Assembly (NCBI GenBank): GCA_004134985.1
Contig: REGQ01000064.1
Coordinates: 248,001 to 312,000 of the forward strand
Direction: 5' to 3'
DNA: 64,000 nt
Source of the DNA: Paenibacillaceae bacterium
Lineage (GTDB): Bacteria; Bacillota; Bacilli; Paenibacillales; Paenibacillaceae
Part shown: positions 6,789-15,661 of the stretch, piece by piece
Layout: each line of letters begins with the position of its first letter
Position numbering within the stretch: the stretch's first letter is position 1
The notes under the pieces: model-generated
What the model was told of the DNA's origin: nothing
Database searches by the model: none
Seen by the model: only the letters and a program-made list of their open reading frames with translations
Translations under genes and position numbers: made by a program

Positions 6789-7670
6789 TTATTCCTCCAG
6801 TAGTTTTGGCGCAGTAATAATAATTTTCTCGCCGTCAAATTCCATCGAAGCCTTATCTTTAATGTTCATTTTGGTCAAATAATCTTTCGGAATTTGCAGC
6901 CTGCCTACCCGATCAACAACGACATATTCCTCATGCACGCTTTGTATTCCGAGCTGATTATGCTGCATTTCAGCCGCCTGATCCAAATTCGGATTGCGTT
7001 TGATAAATTCCGTGCTGGTTAAACCGTCCCGAATCGCCACAACCCGATCCACCTTGCTCGCAAGGGACAAATCATGCGTGACGATGACGATTGTAATCCC
7101 GATTTCCCGATTCAGCCGCCTGAAAATATCCATAATTAAATCGGATGTGCGGCTGTCAACCGAACCTGTCGGCTCATCAGCAAGCAGCATCTGCGGACGA
7201 TTGGACAACGAGATCGCAATGGCGACCCGCTGCTGCTCGCCCCCGGATAACTGATGCAGCTTATTATGCATCCGCTCTTTGAGACCAACCCACTCCAGAA
7301 GCTGCTTGGCATACGGGCGATCCAGTTTGCCGGCAAGCATCATGGGCATTTCCACATTTTCCAGTGCTGTCAAATACGGCAGCAAGTTACGGGCATTGTT
7401 CTGCCAGATAAAACCGACGGTATCACGCTTGTATTGAACCAATTGCTCATCGGTTATTTTCAGCAGATCCCAATCTCCGACTTTGACTTGGCCGGCAGAG
7501 GGGCGGTCAAGCCCCCCCAATGTATTGAGGAGCGTAGATTTCCCGCTTCCGCTGTTGCCGATGATCGCCATCATTTCGCCTTTACGTACAGACAAATTCA
7601 GACCTTGCAGCGCAACAACTTCCAGTTCGTCAGTTTTATAAATTTTAACAAGGCCTTCACAGTGTATCAT
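6789..7670 (-). CDS. MacB/LolD-type ABC ATPase with C-terminal AbrB-like domain
   Basis: A 293-residue protein. Residues 1-225 are a complete ABC ATPase: Walker A GNSGSGKST (38-46), signature LSGGEQQ (141-147), Walker B MLLADEP (161-167), H-loop His199. Residues about 249-289 form an AbrB/SpoVT-like swapped-hairpin module: VVVDRVGRLQIPKDYL, then KDKASMEFDGEKIIIT. This pattern is normally found at the N-terminus of transition-state regulators such as AbrB. The gene is 6 bases after the large FtsX-like permease and 2 bases before the lipoprotein gene. Its job is to power the permease. The AbrB-like tail is unusual and may dimerise the ATPase or bind a partner; its DNA-binding ability is untested. 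Confidence 0.92.
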   Translation of the reverse strand: MIHCEGLVKIYKTDELEVVALQGLNLSVRKGEMMAIIGNSGSGKSTLLNTLGGLDRPSAGQVKVGDWDLLKITDEQLVQYKRDTVGFIWQNNARNLLPYLTALENVEMPMMLAGKLDRPYAKQLLEWVGLKERMHNKLHQLSGGEQQRVAIAISLSNRPQMLLADEPTGSVDSRTSDLIMDIFRRLNREIGITIVIVTHDLSLASKVDRVVAIRDGLTSTEFIKRNPNLDQAAEMQHNQLGIQSVHEEYVVVDRVGRLQIPKDYLTKMNIKDKASMEFDGEKIIITAPKLLEE

Positions 7671-7676
7671 CCTGTT

Positions 7677-10580
7677 CTATCGCTCCTCTCCCATTTTGAC
7701 AGCCTGATGCACACGCAATCTGCGAATATGAAGCAGCAGCAGTGAAGCGCCAGCCAACATCATGAACCCTACGACATAATACAGCTGTGTTGTGTCCTTG
7801 GAATCAAACACGACCCTGAATGGCGGGACAGAACCAGCCACATTCTCTGCGGTTTGCAGGAAGGGCAGAAACAGCACACTTGCCAGCTTGCCGATCAGAA
7901 TGCCGAGTCCGATAGAAAGTCCTGCAGTAAAAACCTGCTCAAGCAGCAGCATCCCCGTCAATTGCTTTTTGGAGAGCCCCATCGCCCGCAGCACCCCGAA
8001 CTGCACGACACGTCCCGACAGGTTGAAAAACCAGTACAGGATGTAGCCCGCCAGTGAAACGACTACGGAAACGAGAAATCCAAGACTCAAAATCCCGAAC
8101 ACTCCGCCGCGGGTTGGATGTTTCGACTGGGTGGACAGCTCGATTCGCACATCATCTACTGAAGCCAGTTCAATTCCCTTTTTCGTCAACTCTTCCATAA
8201 TAGGACCGGTCTTGGCATGTTCCTCCATCTTTAACCAGACCTCATATGGAATCATTGGCAGTTGGTCAAAGATGTAGTCCAGATTCGCAATAATAAACGG
8301 CGCATTATCCGGGTAGAGACTAGGCCAGTAGGGCAAAATTCCGACGACTACAAACTCTACCATGCCTTCTGAGAAGCTTGCAGAAACCGCATCGCCTACC
8401 TCAAGTTGATATTTCTTCGCTACTCCTGCCGGAATGATCGCGGCATGTTCATAGAGCCCAAGCGCGTTCAAGTATAGATAAGGATGGGACGGGAACAGCT
8501 CCCGAGGCAGCCAGGCCACCTTGGAAAATGGCAGATTATCAATCCCCATAATGTTGCCCTGGCCGATGGACTTGCCGGAAATAACAACATTCGCCTTCGT
8601 TTGCAGCACACGGGCAGCCGCCTCTACGCCATCCAGCGTATTGAAAACTTCAAACGGCGGTTCATTGAAATTAACTCTTGTCGGCGTTTGAGGAGCGCCT
8701 CCGGGACCGCCTGGGTTGCCGCCTCCCGGATTGCCGCCTCCTCCGCCTCCGCCGTTTCCTCCACCGCCATTTCCGCCGCCTGGATTGCCGCCGCTATTGG
8801 GCTTCGGCATCTCTGGCGTGCCTTCCCATACCGTTTTAATAATGACATCGGTACCGTATTTATACAAAGTGCGCTCCGTTGAATTCAGATCAATTGTCCG
8901 AGCTGCCGAAGCATTGTAAACACCCAGTCCGAGCGTCAATATAAGGAGGATCATCAAAGGATAATACGATCTGGATGATCTCGATAATTGAGTCAGTGTC
9001 AAAAATAGCGGCACAGGCAGGAACTTCTTGCCCAGCTTATTAAACAGCCACAGCAGCCAAGGGAATATTCTCAGGAAGCATAGCCCCATCGCGAAAATGG
9101 CAATTGCCGGAACAAAGAACAGAAACGGCTGAACATTCAACTGATCCGTTGTCATTCCCGTCTGGAACGAAATCATTTGCCGTTCATTAAACATATACCA
9201 GCCATACCCTGCCACGCCGAGCAGCGCTACGTCCAGAAACCATCGCTGCCAGAACGGCCTGCGGTCTGAGCGGGCGAGCTGCTGCTTATAGTTGACAATC
9301 GATGAGCGAGCATACATAATCGCTGGCACAACCGTAGCCAGCAAAGCAAGGAGAATGGCTGCGGCTCCCGCAATAATCGCTTCATTCGAAAAACCGACTG
9401 GAATCGATTTGCGGTCGACGAATGTCAGGAATCCATTCGCCGAACCGATGCTTTTGGCCATAAACCAGCCCAGCATCGGACCGAGCGCAAAGGCGACCCC
9501 GCCAAGCAGCAGCCCCTCCAATAAATAAATCCAGATAATTTGAAACGTTCCAGCCCCTCGGCTCCGCAGCACGGCGATATCACTGCGCTGTTTATCCAGG
9601 GACTGTCTGGCGTTCATGGCAATAAAATAAAATACCATCGCAATCATCGGTGCCGCGAGCGTGAACAACAGTGTCGTCAATTGCAAACTTTGCTGCTTGA
9701 ACTCTGAAAGCAAGGAAGCGAATGAGAGCTCTACGCGCGTGTCCTTCAACTGCTGATAGAGTACAACATTAAGTCGATCCAGCGTTCTGCTGAGCGGCGC
9801 AAGCTGGCTGGTCTGAATTTCTCTCAGATCAAATGCATAGTACCAATTGGCCGTATGAAGCGGCACTTTCATTTTTTCCAGCAGTTGAGTACGGAAGACT
9901 TCTTCGCTGATTTGCAGCGAATTCATCATCCCTTCCAGACCTTGATACCAGAACGGGTCCGTATCATTAAGAGGCTTGTATGCGCCGACGATCTTCACCT
10001 TCAAGGTGAGATTCAAGCCGCCGTAAACCGGGTATTCAAATATATCGCCGATATGTACATCGCTGCGGTACATCGCTTCTTCCATAATGACCGCTTCAAT
10101 CAGACCATCGGCCCCTGCTTTATTCTCAAACCAGCGACCTTGCATCATCTCGGTTTGATCCGTCAATCCCGACATTGTCGTAATCGACATTTGCCGCTTG
10201 CGGCTGGCATCTACTTTGGTCGGGTCTTCCGGTGAAATTTCGGTACTGCGAATCGACATATTTTCAACGAATGTTTGATGATTGAAGCCAATTAGCGCTG
10301 GAACCTCATCATTTATATATTTTCTAACATTCGCCAGGGAAGTCAGATCAGTCTGGTTGCCGCCCGTTGCCTGATAACGCATCAGCAGCGAGCCAGCAGG
10401 CAGGCCATCACTTTTCTCCTGCAAGGTCTGTGCAACAACACGTTTTAATGATCCGTCCGCGTACATTGGAATGCTTGTCGCGAATGCTACTGCCATGACA
10501 AGACCAGCCAACGTGCTAAGCGTCAACCAGCGCGTATTCCACATTTTGCGGAACAGGAATCGAAACAACGGAACTCCCAT
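7677..10580 (-). CDS. Large FtsX-like ABC permease with glycine-rich extracellular segment
   Basis: A 967-residue permease. It has an N-terminal membrane helix (about 15-38), a large outside domain, three FtsX-type helices (about 300-430), two more helices (about 475-575), a second outside domain, and C-terminal FtsX helices (about 840-955). This is the double-FtsX architecture of MacB/LolCE-like machines that move lipids, peptides or proteins. The second outside domain opens with a Gly/Asn/Pro-rich run of about 30 residues (near 600-635), an obvious flexible linker. It lies 3 bases after the adaptor gene and 6 before the ATPase gene. The substrate is unknown. Confidence 0.9.
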   Translation of the reverse strand: MGVPLFRFLFRKMWNTRWLTLSTLAGLVMAVAFATSIPMYADGSLKRVVAQTLQEKSDGLPAGSLLMRYQATGGNQTDLTSLANVRKYINDEVPALIGFNHQTFVENMSIRSTEISPEDPTKVDASRKRQMSITTMSGLTDQTEMMQGRWFENKAGADGLIEAVIMEEAMYRSDVHIGDIFEYPVYGGLNLTLKVKIVGAYKPLNDTDPFWYQGLEGMMNSLQISEEVFRTQLLEKMKVPLHTANWYYAFDLREIQTSQLAPLSRTLDRLNVVLYQQLKDTRVELSFASLLSEFKQQSLQLTTLLFTLAAPMIAMVFYFIAMNARQSLDKQRSDIAVLRSRGAGTFQIIWIYLLEGLLLGGVAFALGPMLGWFMAKSIGSANGFLTFVDRKSIPVGFSNEAIIAGAAAILLALLATVVPAIMYARSSIVNYKQQLARSDRRPFWQRWFLDVALLGVAGYGWYMFNERQMISFQTGMTTDQLNVQPFLFFVPAIAIFAMGLCFLRIFPWLLWLFNKLGKKFLPVPLFLTLTQLSRSSRSYYPLMILLILTLGLGVYNASAARTIDLNSTERTLYKYGTDVIIKTVWEGTPEMPKPNSGGNPGGGNGGGGNGGGGGGGNPGGGNPGGPGGAPQTPTRVNFNEPPFEVFNTLDGVEAAARVLQTKANVVISGKSIGQGNIMGIDNLPFSKVAWLPRELFPSHPYLYLNALGLYEHAAIIPAGVAKKYQLEVGDAVSASFSEGMVEFVVVGILPYWPSLYPDNAPFIIANLDYIFDQLPMIPYEVWLKMEEHAKTGPIMEELTKKGIELASVDDVRIELSTQSKHPTRGGVFGILSLGFLVSVVVSLAGYILYWFFNLSGRVVQFGVLRAMGLSKKQLTGMLLLEQVFTAGLSIGLGILIGKLASVLFLPFLQTAENVAGSVPPFRVVFDSKDTTQLYYVVGFMMLAGASLLLLHIRRLRVHQAVKMGEER

Positions 10581-10583
10581 ACG

Positions 10584-11714
10584 TTATCGACCTACAACTT
10601 TCTGTCCCGGTTGCAAGCCCTCTAGGATCTCGATTTGTGTGGAGGTCTGCTGTCCTACGCCTACATCAACCTCCCGTTTGCCGTTTTCATCCACAACTTG
10701 AACGTACGTGCGCGCGCCAATTGTACGCAATGCAGAGATTGGAATAACAACCGCATTTTCCTTGCGCTTCGTTACGATAGTAATGGACAATGGCGTTCCC
10801 CGGTTCAATCCTTCAGGGGCTTTGTCTAAATCAACAAGCACGAAATTTTCCGGCTTATTGCCCGGGTCTCCGCCGCCTGGCGCGCCGCCGCCGTTATTGC
10901 CATTGTTGCCTTCTGTATTCATCGGAAGCTGCTTCAGCTTGCCGGTAAACTGGCCTGCATTGTTAATATCCACTGTAACCGGCATTCCGACAGCAATGCT
11001 GGCAAGCTTATCCTTAGCCACCGTCGCTGCTACTGTCAGCTTGCTTGTATCGGCAATAATGCAGATTGGGTCGTAAGCCTTGACAGTATCGCCCTTTTTG
11101 GCGGTCAAGCTGACGACCGTGCCTGAGAATGGTGCTACAAGCGTGGCTTTGGCGATGTCTTCCTCCAGATCCGTCAATGCTTGGCGGCCCTGCTCGAACA
11201 CAATTACGGCTTCTTCAAACTTCACCGGATCCATTTCATCGCGCTGACGCAGTGTTTCTTTCATTTGCACTTCCTGAGAGCGAAACTGCAAATGTTTGAG
11301 CCGCAAATCTTTCACCATATCATCCACATCAAGTTCACCGATTACATCACCGGCTTTAACCACATCGCCAACTTTAACATTCAGCGATTTTAATCGTTTG
11401 TTTTCCATTGTAAAAAACAGTGTTTCTTCCTGCATTGAAATGAGGTTACCGGTACCTTTGACTTCTGTTTTCAGTGTTGTGGTCGTAACCTCATGCTCCG
11501 GTTTTTTTGAGATTTGGGACGGGGTTATTGCCGGCAGCACCTCTTCTTCTGCCTCAGCAGGCAATAAGGAACATCCGCTTGCTGCGACAAGCGACATGCT
11601 GAGCAGTGCCACGCAAGCTCCTTTCTTCCATCTGCTGCGGCGCGGAAAAGTCGTTGTCTCCCGCTCCCTAGTGTGTAAGTTAGACGAATTTTCCGTCCAC
11701 CATTTCGTAGACAT
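10584..11714 (-). CDS. HlyD/MacA-type efflux adaptor lipoprotein
   Basis: About 376 residues. I chose ATG at 11714 because GGAGG lies 8 bases upstream; an earlier in-frame ATG at 11744 is possible. It has a basic N-terminus, a hydrophobic signal and lipobox AASGC, so it should be membrane-anchored outside. A coiled-coil hairpin (VKDLRLKHLQFRSQEVQMKE region) is flanked by lipoyl-like halves (VKVGDVVKAGDVIGELD and LVAPFSGTVVSLTAKKGD), as in MacA and YknX. A Gly/Asn-rich insert lies near the middle of the barrel domain. It overlaps the upstream ATPase gene by 35 bases. The role is to couple the permease to its substrate or the cell wall space. Confidence 0.9.
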   Translation of the reverse strand: MSTKWWTENSSNLHTRERETTTFPRRSRWKKGACVALLSMSLVAASGCSLLPAEAEEEVLPAITPSQISKKPEHEVTTTTLKTEVKGTGNLISMQEETLFFTMENKRLKSLNVKVGDVVKAGDVIGELDVDDMVKDLRLKHLQFRSQEVQMKETLRQRDEMDPVKFEEAVIVFEQGRQALTDLEEDIAKATLVAPFSGTVVSLTAKKGDTVKAYDPICIIADTSKLTVAATVAKDKLASIAVGMPVTVDINNAGQFTGKLKQLPMNTEGNNGNNGGGAPGGGDPGNKPENFVLVDLDKAPEGLNRGTPLSITIVTKRKENAVVIPISALRTIGARTYVQVVDENGKREVDVGVGQQTSTQIEILEGLQPGQKVVGR

Positions 11715-12546
11715 GGTCTGCAACCTCCAGAATCGTAGGATCATGCGTTGTCATGCAAATCGTAACGCTCTCCGTTTGAATAATGTTTCTAAACACAGCA
11801 ATAATTTGAGCAGACATCTGGGAATCCAGTTCAGCTGTAGGCTCATCGGCCAGCAAAACCCGCGGCCGATGGGCGATCGCCTTGGCAATAGCCACCCGCT
11901 GCTGCTCCCCCCCTGACATTTCAAAAGGACGATGATGCATCCGTTTTCCAAGTCCAACCATCTCCATCACTTCCGTGACACGAGATTTCCATTCCCCTCT
12001 GGGAACCTTGGCCATACGAAGCGACAGTTCGACATTTTCATAAGCTGACAACAAAGGCATCAAAGCATAGGCCTGAAAAATAAACCCCATGTCCCTGCGT
12101 CTAATTATTGTTCGCTTGTTATCACTCAGCTTGTGAATCGGCAAGCCATTAAACCAGATTTCTCCTTTGGTCGGCTGATCAAGTCCTCCGATCAAGTTAA
12201 GCAGCGTTGTTTTTCCTGAACCTGAACGTCCCCGAAGCATAATGAGACGATTTTGATCCAACTGCATGTTGATTCCCTTAAGGACGTGAAGCGGCTGACC
12301 TCCTACTTGAAAGGTCTGTTCCACTCCGGATACGACCAGGATCGGCTCTTTGGAAAGCTGCGTCTGCGGCTTATTGTCCACAGGCTTGCTTTCTGGCTTG
12401 GTCTCTGGTTCCACTTCAAGCTCTTTCTCACTCTTCCCCTCAATTGCACCTGCTTGTGTTATTTCCTCAGCGGCCCCAGCTAAAGCCGCCTCAGAAGGCG
12501 GCTCAACTACCGGGGTGCCAGACTTGCTGCGTTGCCACCATGCCAT
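11680..12546 (-). CDS. MacB-type ABC ATPase with charged N-terminal extension
   Basis: A 288-residue protein. Residues 1-66 are an extra Glu/Lys/Pro-rich, probably disordered extension. The ABC domain follows: Walker A GRSGSGKT (106-113), signature SGGEQQ (211-216), Walker B RVLLADEPT (about 229-237). It is the first gene of the five-gene operon and has a strong GGAGGAGAG site before its ATG. This operon therefore encodes two different ATPases, so the permease may use a mixed ATPase pair. Confidence 0.9.
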   Translation of the reverse strand: MAWWQRSKSGTPVVEPPSEAALAGAAEEITQAGAIEGKSEKELEVEPETKPESKPVDNKPQTQLSKEPILVVSGVEQTFQVGGQPLHVLKGINMQLDQNRLIMLRGRSGSGKTTLLNLIGGLDQPTKGEIWFNGLPIHKLSDNKRTIIRRRDMGFIFQAYALMPLLSAYENVELSLRMAKVPRGEWKSRVTEVMEMVGLGKRMHHRPFEMSGGEQQRVAIAKAIAHRPRVLLADEPTAELDSQMSAQIIAVFRNIIQTESVTICMTTHDPTILEVADHVYEMVDGKFV

Positions 12547-12660
12547 CGTATATTTCTCTCCTCCTTCCCATATATCCCAATTAAACTTTCATTATATCGT
12601 ATAGACGGTGCAGAAAGGGGAAAAGTTACATATTCCAGATATGGAAACCTTAAAGTTTTG

Positions 12661-12702
12661 TTAAAAAAACATAAAACTCGTCTGCAAATGCTGCAAACGA
12701 GT
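12661..12702 (-). terminator. Terminator of the ABC-2 exporter pair
   Basis: On the minus strand ACTCGTTTGCA pairs with TGCAGACGAGT around a GCATT loop and is followed by TTTATGTTTTTTT. It lies 50 bases after the permease stop. Confidence 0.75.
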
Positions 12703-12751
12703 GATTTAACGGTCGATTTTTGTCATATTGGCATGAAATGCGGAACATAAA

Positions 12752-13894
12752 TCAGCGGGTTTCAGCCTTCCAATTATAGAATCTTGAGCCAATCAAAAAC
12801 GTAATGAGACCCCATGCGGCCAGAATGCCCATGTTAATCCAGTAGTCTGCATGAAAAATTCCGTTTCCATAAACAAAAGTTTCACGGACGCCATCAGCAA
12901 AATACGTCAGAGGCAGGACAATGGAAATCGGCTTAATATAGTCAGGCAGCATATTCAATTCAAAAAAGATGCCGCTCAAAAACATCATCACAAAACTGAG
13001 TAAATTTGCCATGCCAAAATAACTGTCCATCGTTTTGCTCAAGGCGGCAATCATAAAGCCAATTCCTGAGAATGCAAGTGTGCCAACGATAAACATTAGC
13101 AGAAATGCCAGCGGATCAACATTCAGATTGGCTTTAAAGAACAGCACGCCGATGGCCGTCAAAATGACGAGCTGAATCGTGCACAAAATAAACCGGACCG
13201 CCATGCTGCCCATCCCGAACAGCTCCATCCGGATTGGCGTCATCTTAAGCCGCTTCAGCAGCCCATTGCGACGCATCTCCACCATACCGATCATGCCGAA
13301 CAGTCCAGATTGGGCAATCGATAAAGCAATCATCCCCGTCAACAAAAAATCATTGTAGCCCAAGCTGTCGCTTCCGGAAGAAACATAATCACTGTTCAGA
13401 CGAATTCGCTGCGGGAGTTCCGTTCCTTCGTTAGCCAACGAATAATTCGTATGCAGCACGAAAGTGTCCATGATCCCACTGATCGCTTGCGAGGTGGCTC
13501 CATTCATCTTCTCTTTATTAAAGATAAGCAGCAATTCCCCATTTTCCTGTACAGCTCCCAAAATGACCGCCGCATCAATCTCCTTGTCTTTAAGCCATTG
13601 CTCAGCCTGCTCACGTGTCACGGAACCCGCGGCTTGCTCCGCTTCCTTGAAAGTAAACATCTCCATTTGCGTCAGGCCTTGTTTTAGAGCATCTGTCACC
13701 GCATTTGGCTCCGATTCCACAATGGCTAGCTTGGCCGAAAAATCTCCCCCGCTGCTCCTCCCAAAAATAATCATAAAGATTACCATTAGAAAAACCGGAT
13801 ATAGAATGGACCAAAACCATACCTGTTTTTCCCGAAACGTCATTTTCAAATTGGCTCCGAACAGTTTCTTGAATTGTTGTCTGCCCTGCTTCAC
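12752..13894 (-). CDS. ABC-2 type exporter permease
   Basis: About 380 residues. I chose GTG at 13894, two bases after the ATPase stop, because GGAGGG lies 7 bases upstream; ATG at 13909 inside the ATPase gene is the alternative. One N-terminal membrane helix (WFWSILYPVFLMVIFMIIFG), an outside domain, then five C-terminal helices give the ABC-2 layout of drug, Na+ or polysaccharide exporters. It works with the ATPase encoded just upstream. The substrate cannot be read from sequence. Confidence 0.9.
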   Translation of the reverse strand: MKQGRQQFKKLFGANLKMTFREKQVWFWSILYPVFLMVIFMIIFGRSSGGDFSAKLAIVESEPNAVTDALKQGLTQMEMFTFKEAEQAAGSVTREQAEQWLKDKEIDAAVILGAVQENGELLLIFNKEKMNGATSQAISGIMDTFVLHTNYSLANEGTELPQRIRLNSDYVSSGSDSLGYNDFLLTGMIALSIAQSGLFGMIGMVEMRRNGLLKRLKMTPIRMELFGMGSMAVRFILCTIQLVILTAIGVLFFKANLNVDPLAFLLMFIVGTLAFSGIGFMIAALSKTMDSYFGMANLLSFVMMFLSGIFFELNMLPDYIKPISIVLPLTYFADGVRETFVYGNGIFHADYWINMGILAAWGLITFLIGSRFYNWKAETR

Positions 13895-13896
13895 GC

Positions 13897-14838
13897 CTAA
13901 TCCCTCCATTCCTTGCCAGTAAAAGCGATAAATACGTCTTCAAGACTCATTTCGCGAATAGATACTTGTTCCACTTGAATGCTCTGTTCTATTGTGTAAC
14001 TAAACAGATGATGAAGTGTCAGCTCCGGCTGAACAGACCACAGCACAAGCCGGTTGCCGTTGCGCTCTACATGGGTAACCGACGGATGGACAAGTGATTC
14101 CACCTGCTGAGCCTCAGCTTCGCCTCCTGTGAAGGAAAGATGAATCTCGCGCTCTTTGGTTAAATGGCCGATTAAAGCTTGCGGCGTATCGACCGCAACG
14201 ATGCTGCCTTGATCCACAATACAAACCCGGTCGCTCAACTTTTCCGCTTCCTCCATGTAATGTGTTGTTAAAATCGTCGTTTTCCCGAGCTGCTTAAGTT
14301 TCAATATAATGTCCCATATATTGCGCCTTGCCTGCGGGTCGAGTCCTGTCGTTGGCTCATCGAGAAAAATGAGATCCGGGTCATTAATGATAGCCAGACC
14401 GATTGCCAGCCGCTGCTTCTGACCGCCGGAGAGCTTTACAACCCGTTTCCCGCGATGATCGGTTAAATTTATGAGGCTCATAATTTCCTTTACTGGCAAC
14501 TGGCGGTCGTAAAATGAGGCGAACACCTCCAGATTTTCCTCCACTGTAAGCAAATCAAATAGCGCGCTCGCCTGCGGCTGCACCCCAATTTGCAATTTAA
14601 TCTCGTCTGCCTGACCTGCCCAGCTCTTATTTAAAATGATGATTTTTCCTTCATCAGGCAGTTGCAGCCCTTCAATCATTTCCAGCGTGGTCGTTTTGCC
14701 AGCTCCATTCGGGCCGATAATCGTAAATATTTCCCCTCTTTCTACTTTGAAACTGATTTCTTCCACCGCTGTCACCTTGCCAAACGTCTTGCGCAGCTTG
14801 CTGACTTCCAGCACGACTTCTTGCGCTAACTGTTCCAT
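13897..14838 (-). CDS. ABC exporter ATPase (NatA/CcmA-like)
   Basis: About 313 residues from ATG at 14838, chosen because GGGGGT sits about 10 bases upstream and the length then fits the family; the frame stays open to an ATG at 14934. Walker A GPNGAGKTT (42-50), signature LSGGQKQR (136-143), Walker B LIFLDEPTTGLD (about 157-168), H-loop TTHYMEEAEKL. The C-terminal 90 residues are the small DrrA-like domain of ABC-2 ATPases. Encoded directly upstream of its permease. Confidence 0.92.
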   Translation of the reverse strand: MEQLAQEVVLEVSKLRKTFGKVTAVEEISFKVERGEIFTIIGPNGAGKTTTLEMIEGLQLPDEGKIIILNKSWAGQADEIKLQIGVQPQASALFDLLTVEENLEVFASFYDRQLPVKEIMSLINLTDHRGKRVVKLSGGQKQRLAIGLAIINDPDLIFLDEPTTGLDPQARRNIWDIILKLKQLGKTTILTTHYMEEAEKLSDRVCIVDQGSIVAVDTPQALIGHLTKEREIHLSFTGGEAEAQQVESLVHPSVTHVERNGNRLVLWSVQPELTLHHLFSYTIEQSIQVEQVSIREMSLEDVFIAFTGKEWRD

Positions 14839-14943
14839 TTTCCGCGTGACCCCCGATCGTTTTTTTGGCTGGCCGCTATCCATGGCGCTACCAACTATAA
14901 TAGCAAATACCCGGTACCCGCCAAACGGTCCCAAGCATGGAAA

Positions 14944-14969
14944 AAACCTCCGTCTGCAGACGGAGGTTT
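14944..14969. terminator. Terminator of the pyrimidine operon
   Basis: A perfect palindrome AAACCTCCGTCTG/CAGACGGAGGTTT with A/T runs on both sides, 43 bases after the pyrE stop codon. Confidence 0.85.
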
Positions 14970-15011
14970 CTATTTTAATGATCTTTTTGATTCATTGCTT
15001 AATCTGGTTAA

Positions 15012-15659
15012 TTATTTGCCGAACGATTGCGGATCCTCGCGCCAGGATTGTAAAATCTTCACTTCTTCATCACTAACGGTGCCCAGTTCATGAGCCGTTT
15101 TAATCAGCGCGGAATAACCGGAAAGCGTGGCCAGCGGAATTCCTTCCGCAACGAAAGCTTCTGCAGCCGCTGCGAATTGATAAGTGAAAATAGCCAATAC
15201 TGCAGCAACTTCGCCCCCCGCTTCCTGTACAGCAAGTGCAGCTTTGAGCGAGCTGCCTCCGGTACTGATCAGATCTTCAATAACGACGACCTTCTGGCCT
15301 GCTGCCAGTTTGCCTTCTATCTGATTCTGTTTGCCGTGGCCTTTGGCCTTGTCGCGAATATAGATCATCGGCAGGTTCAACTTGGCGGCTACCCATGCAG
15401 CATGGGGGATGCCTGCGGTGGCTGTTCCAGCAATCACTTCCGCGTCAGGGTAACGCTCACGGATTATTGCAGCGAACCCTTCAGCGATCAAATCACGAAC
15501 TTCAGGGTGTGACATCGTCAGGCGGTTATCACAATAAATCGGCGATTTGAGCCCTGACGTCCAAGTGAACGGCTCATTCGGCCGCAGAGCGACCGCACCA
15601 ATATCCAGCAAGCTGCGGGCAATATCATAAGGCAGTTGTTCCAGTCTGTTCGTTGTCAT
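15012..15659 (-). CDS. pyrE: Orotate phosphoribosyltransferase
   Basis: A 215-residue cytoplasmic enzyme that joins orotate to PRPP, giving orotidine 5'-phosphate, step five of UMP synthesis. The PRPP-binding motif VVVIEDLISTGGSS lies near residues 124-137, and the catalytic Lys-rich loop IRDKAKGHGKQNQIEG (about 99-114) is present. Last gene of the pyr operon, 2 bases after pyrF. Confidence 0.96.
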   Translation of the reverse strand: MTTNRLEQLPYDIARSLLDIGAVALRPNEPFTWTSGLKSPIYCDNRLTMSHPEVRDLIAEGFAAIIRERYPDAEVIAGTATAGIPHAAWVAAKLNLPMIYIRDKAKGHGKQNQIEGKLAAGQKVVVIEDLISTGGSSLKAALAVQEAGGEVAAVLAIFTYQFAAAAEAFVAEGIPLATLSGYSALIKTAHELGTVSDEEVKILQSWREDPQSFGK

Positions 15660-15661
15660 TT

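Noticed and set aside
8624-8919. Pro-rich and other frames opposite the permease's glycine-rich segment
   Set aside because: They are antisense images of the GGN/CCN repeat in the permease gene and have no ribosome binding site.
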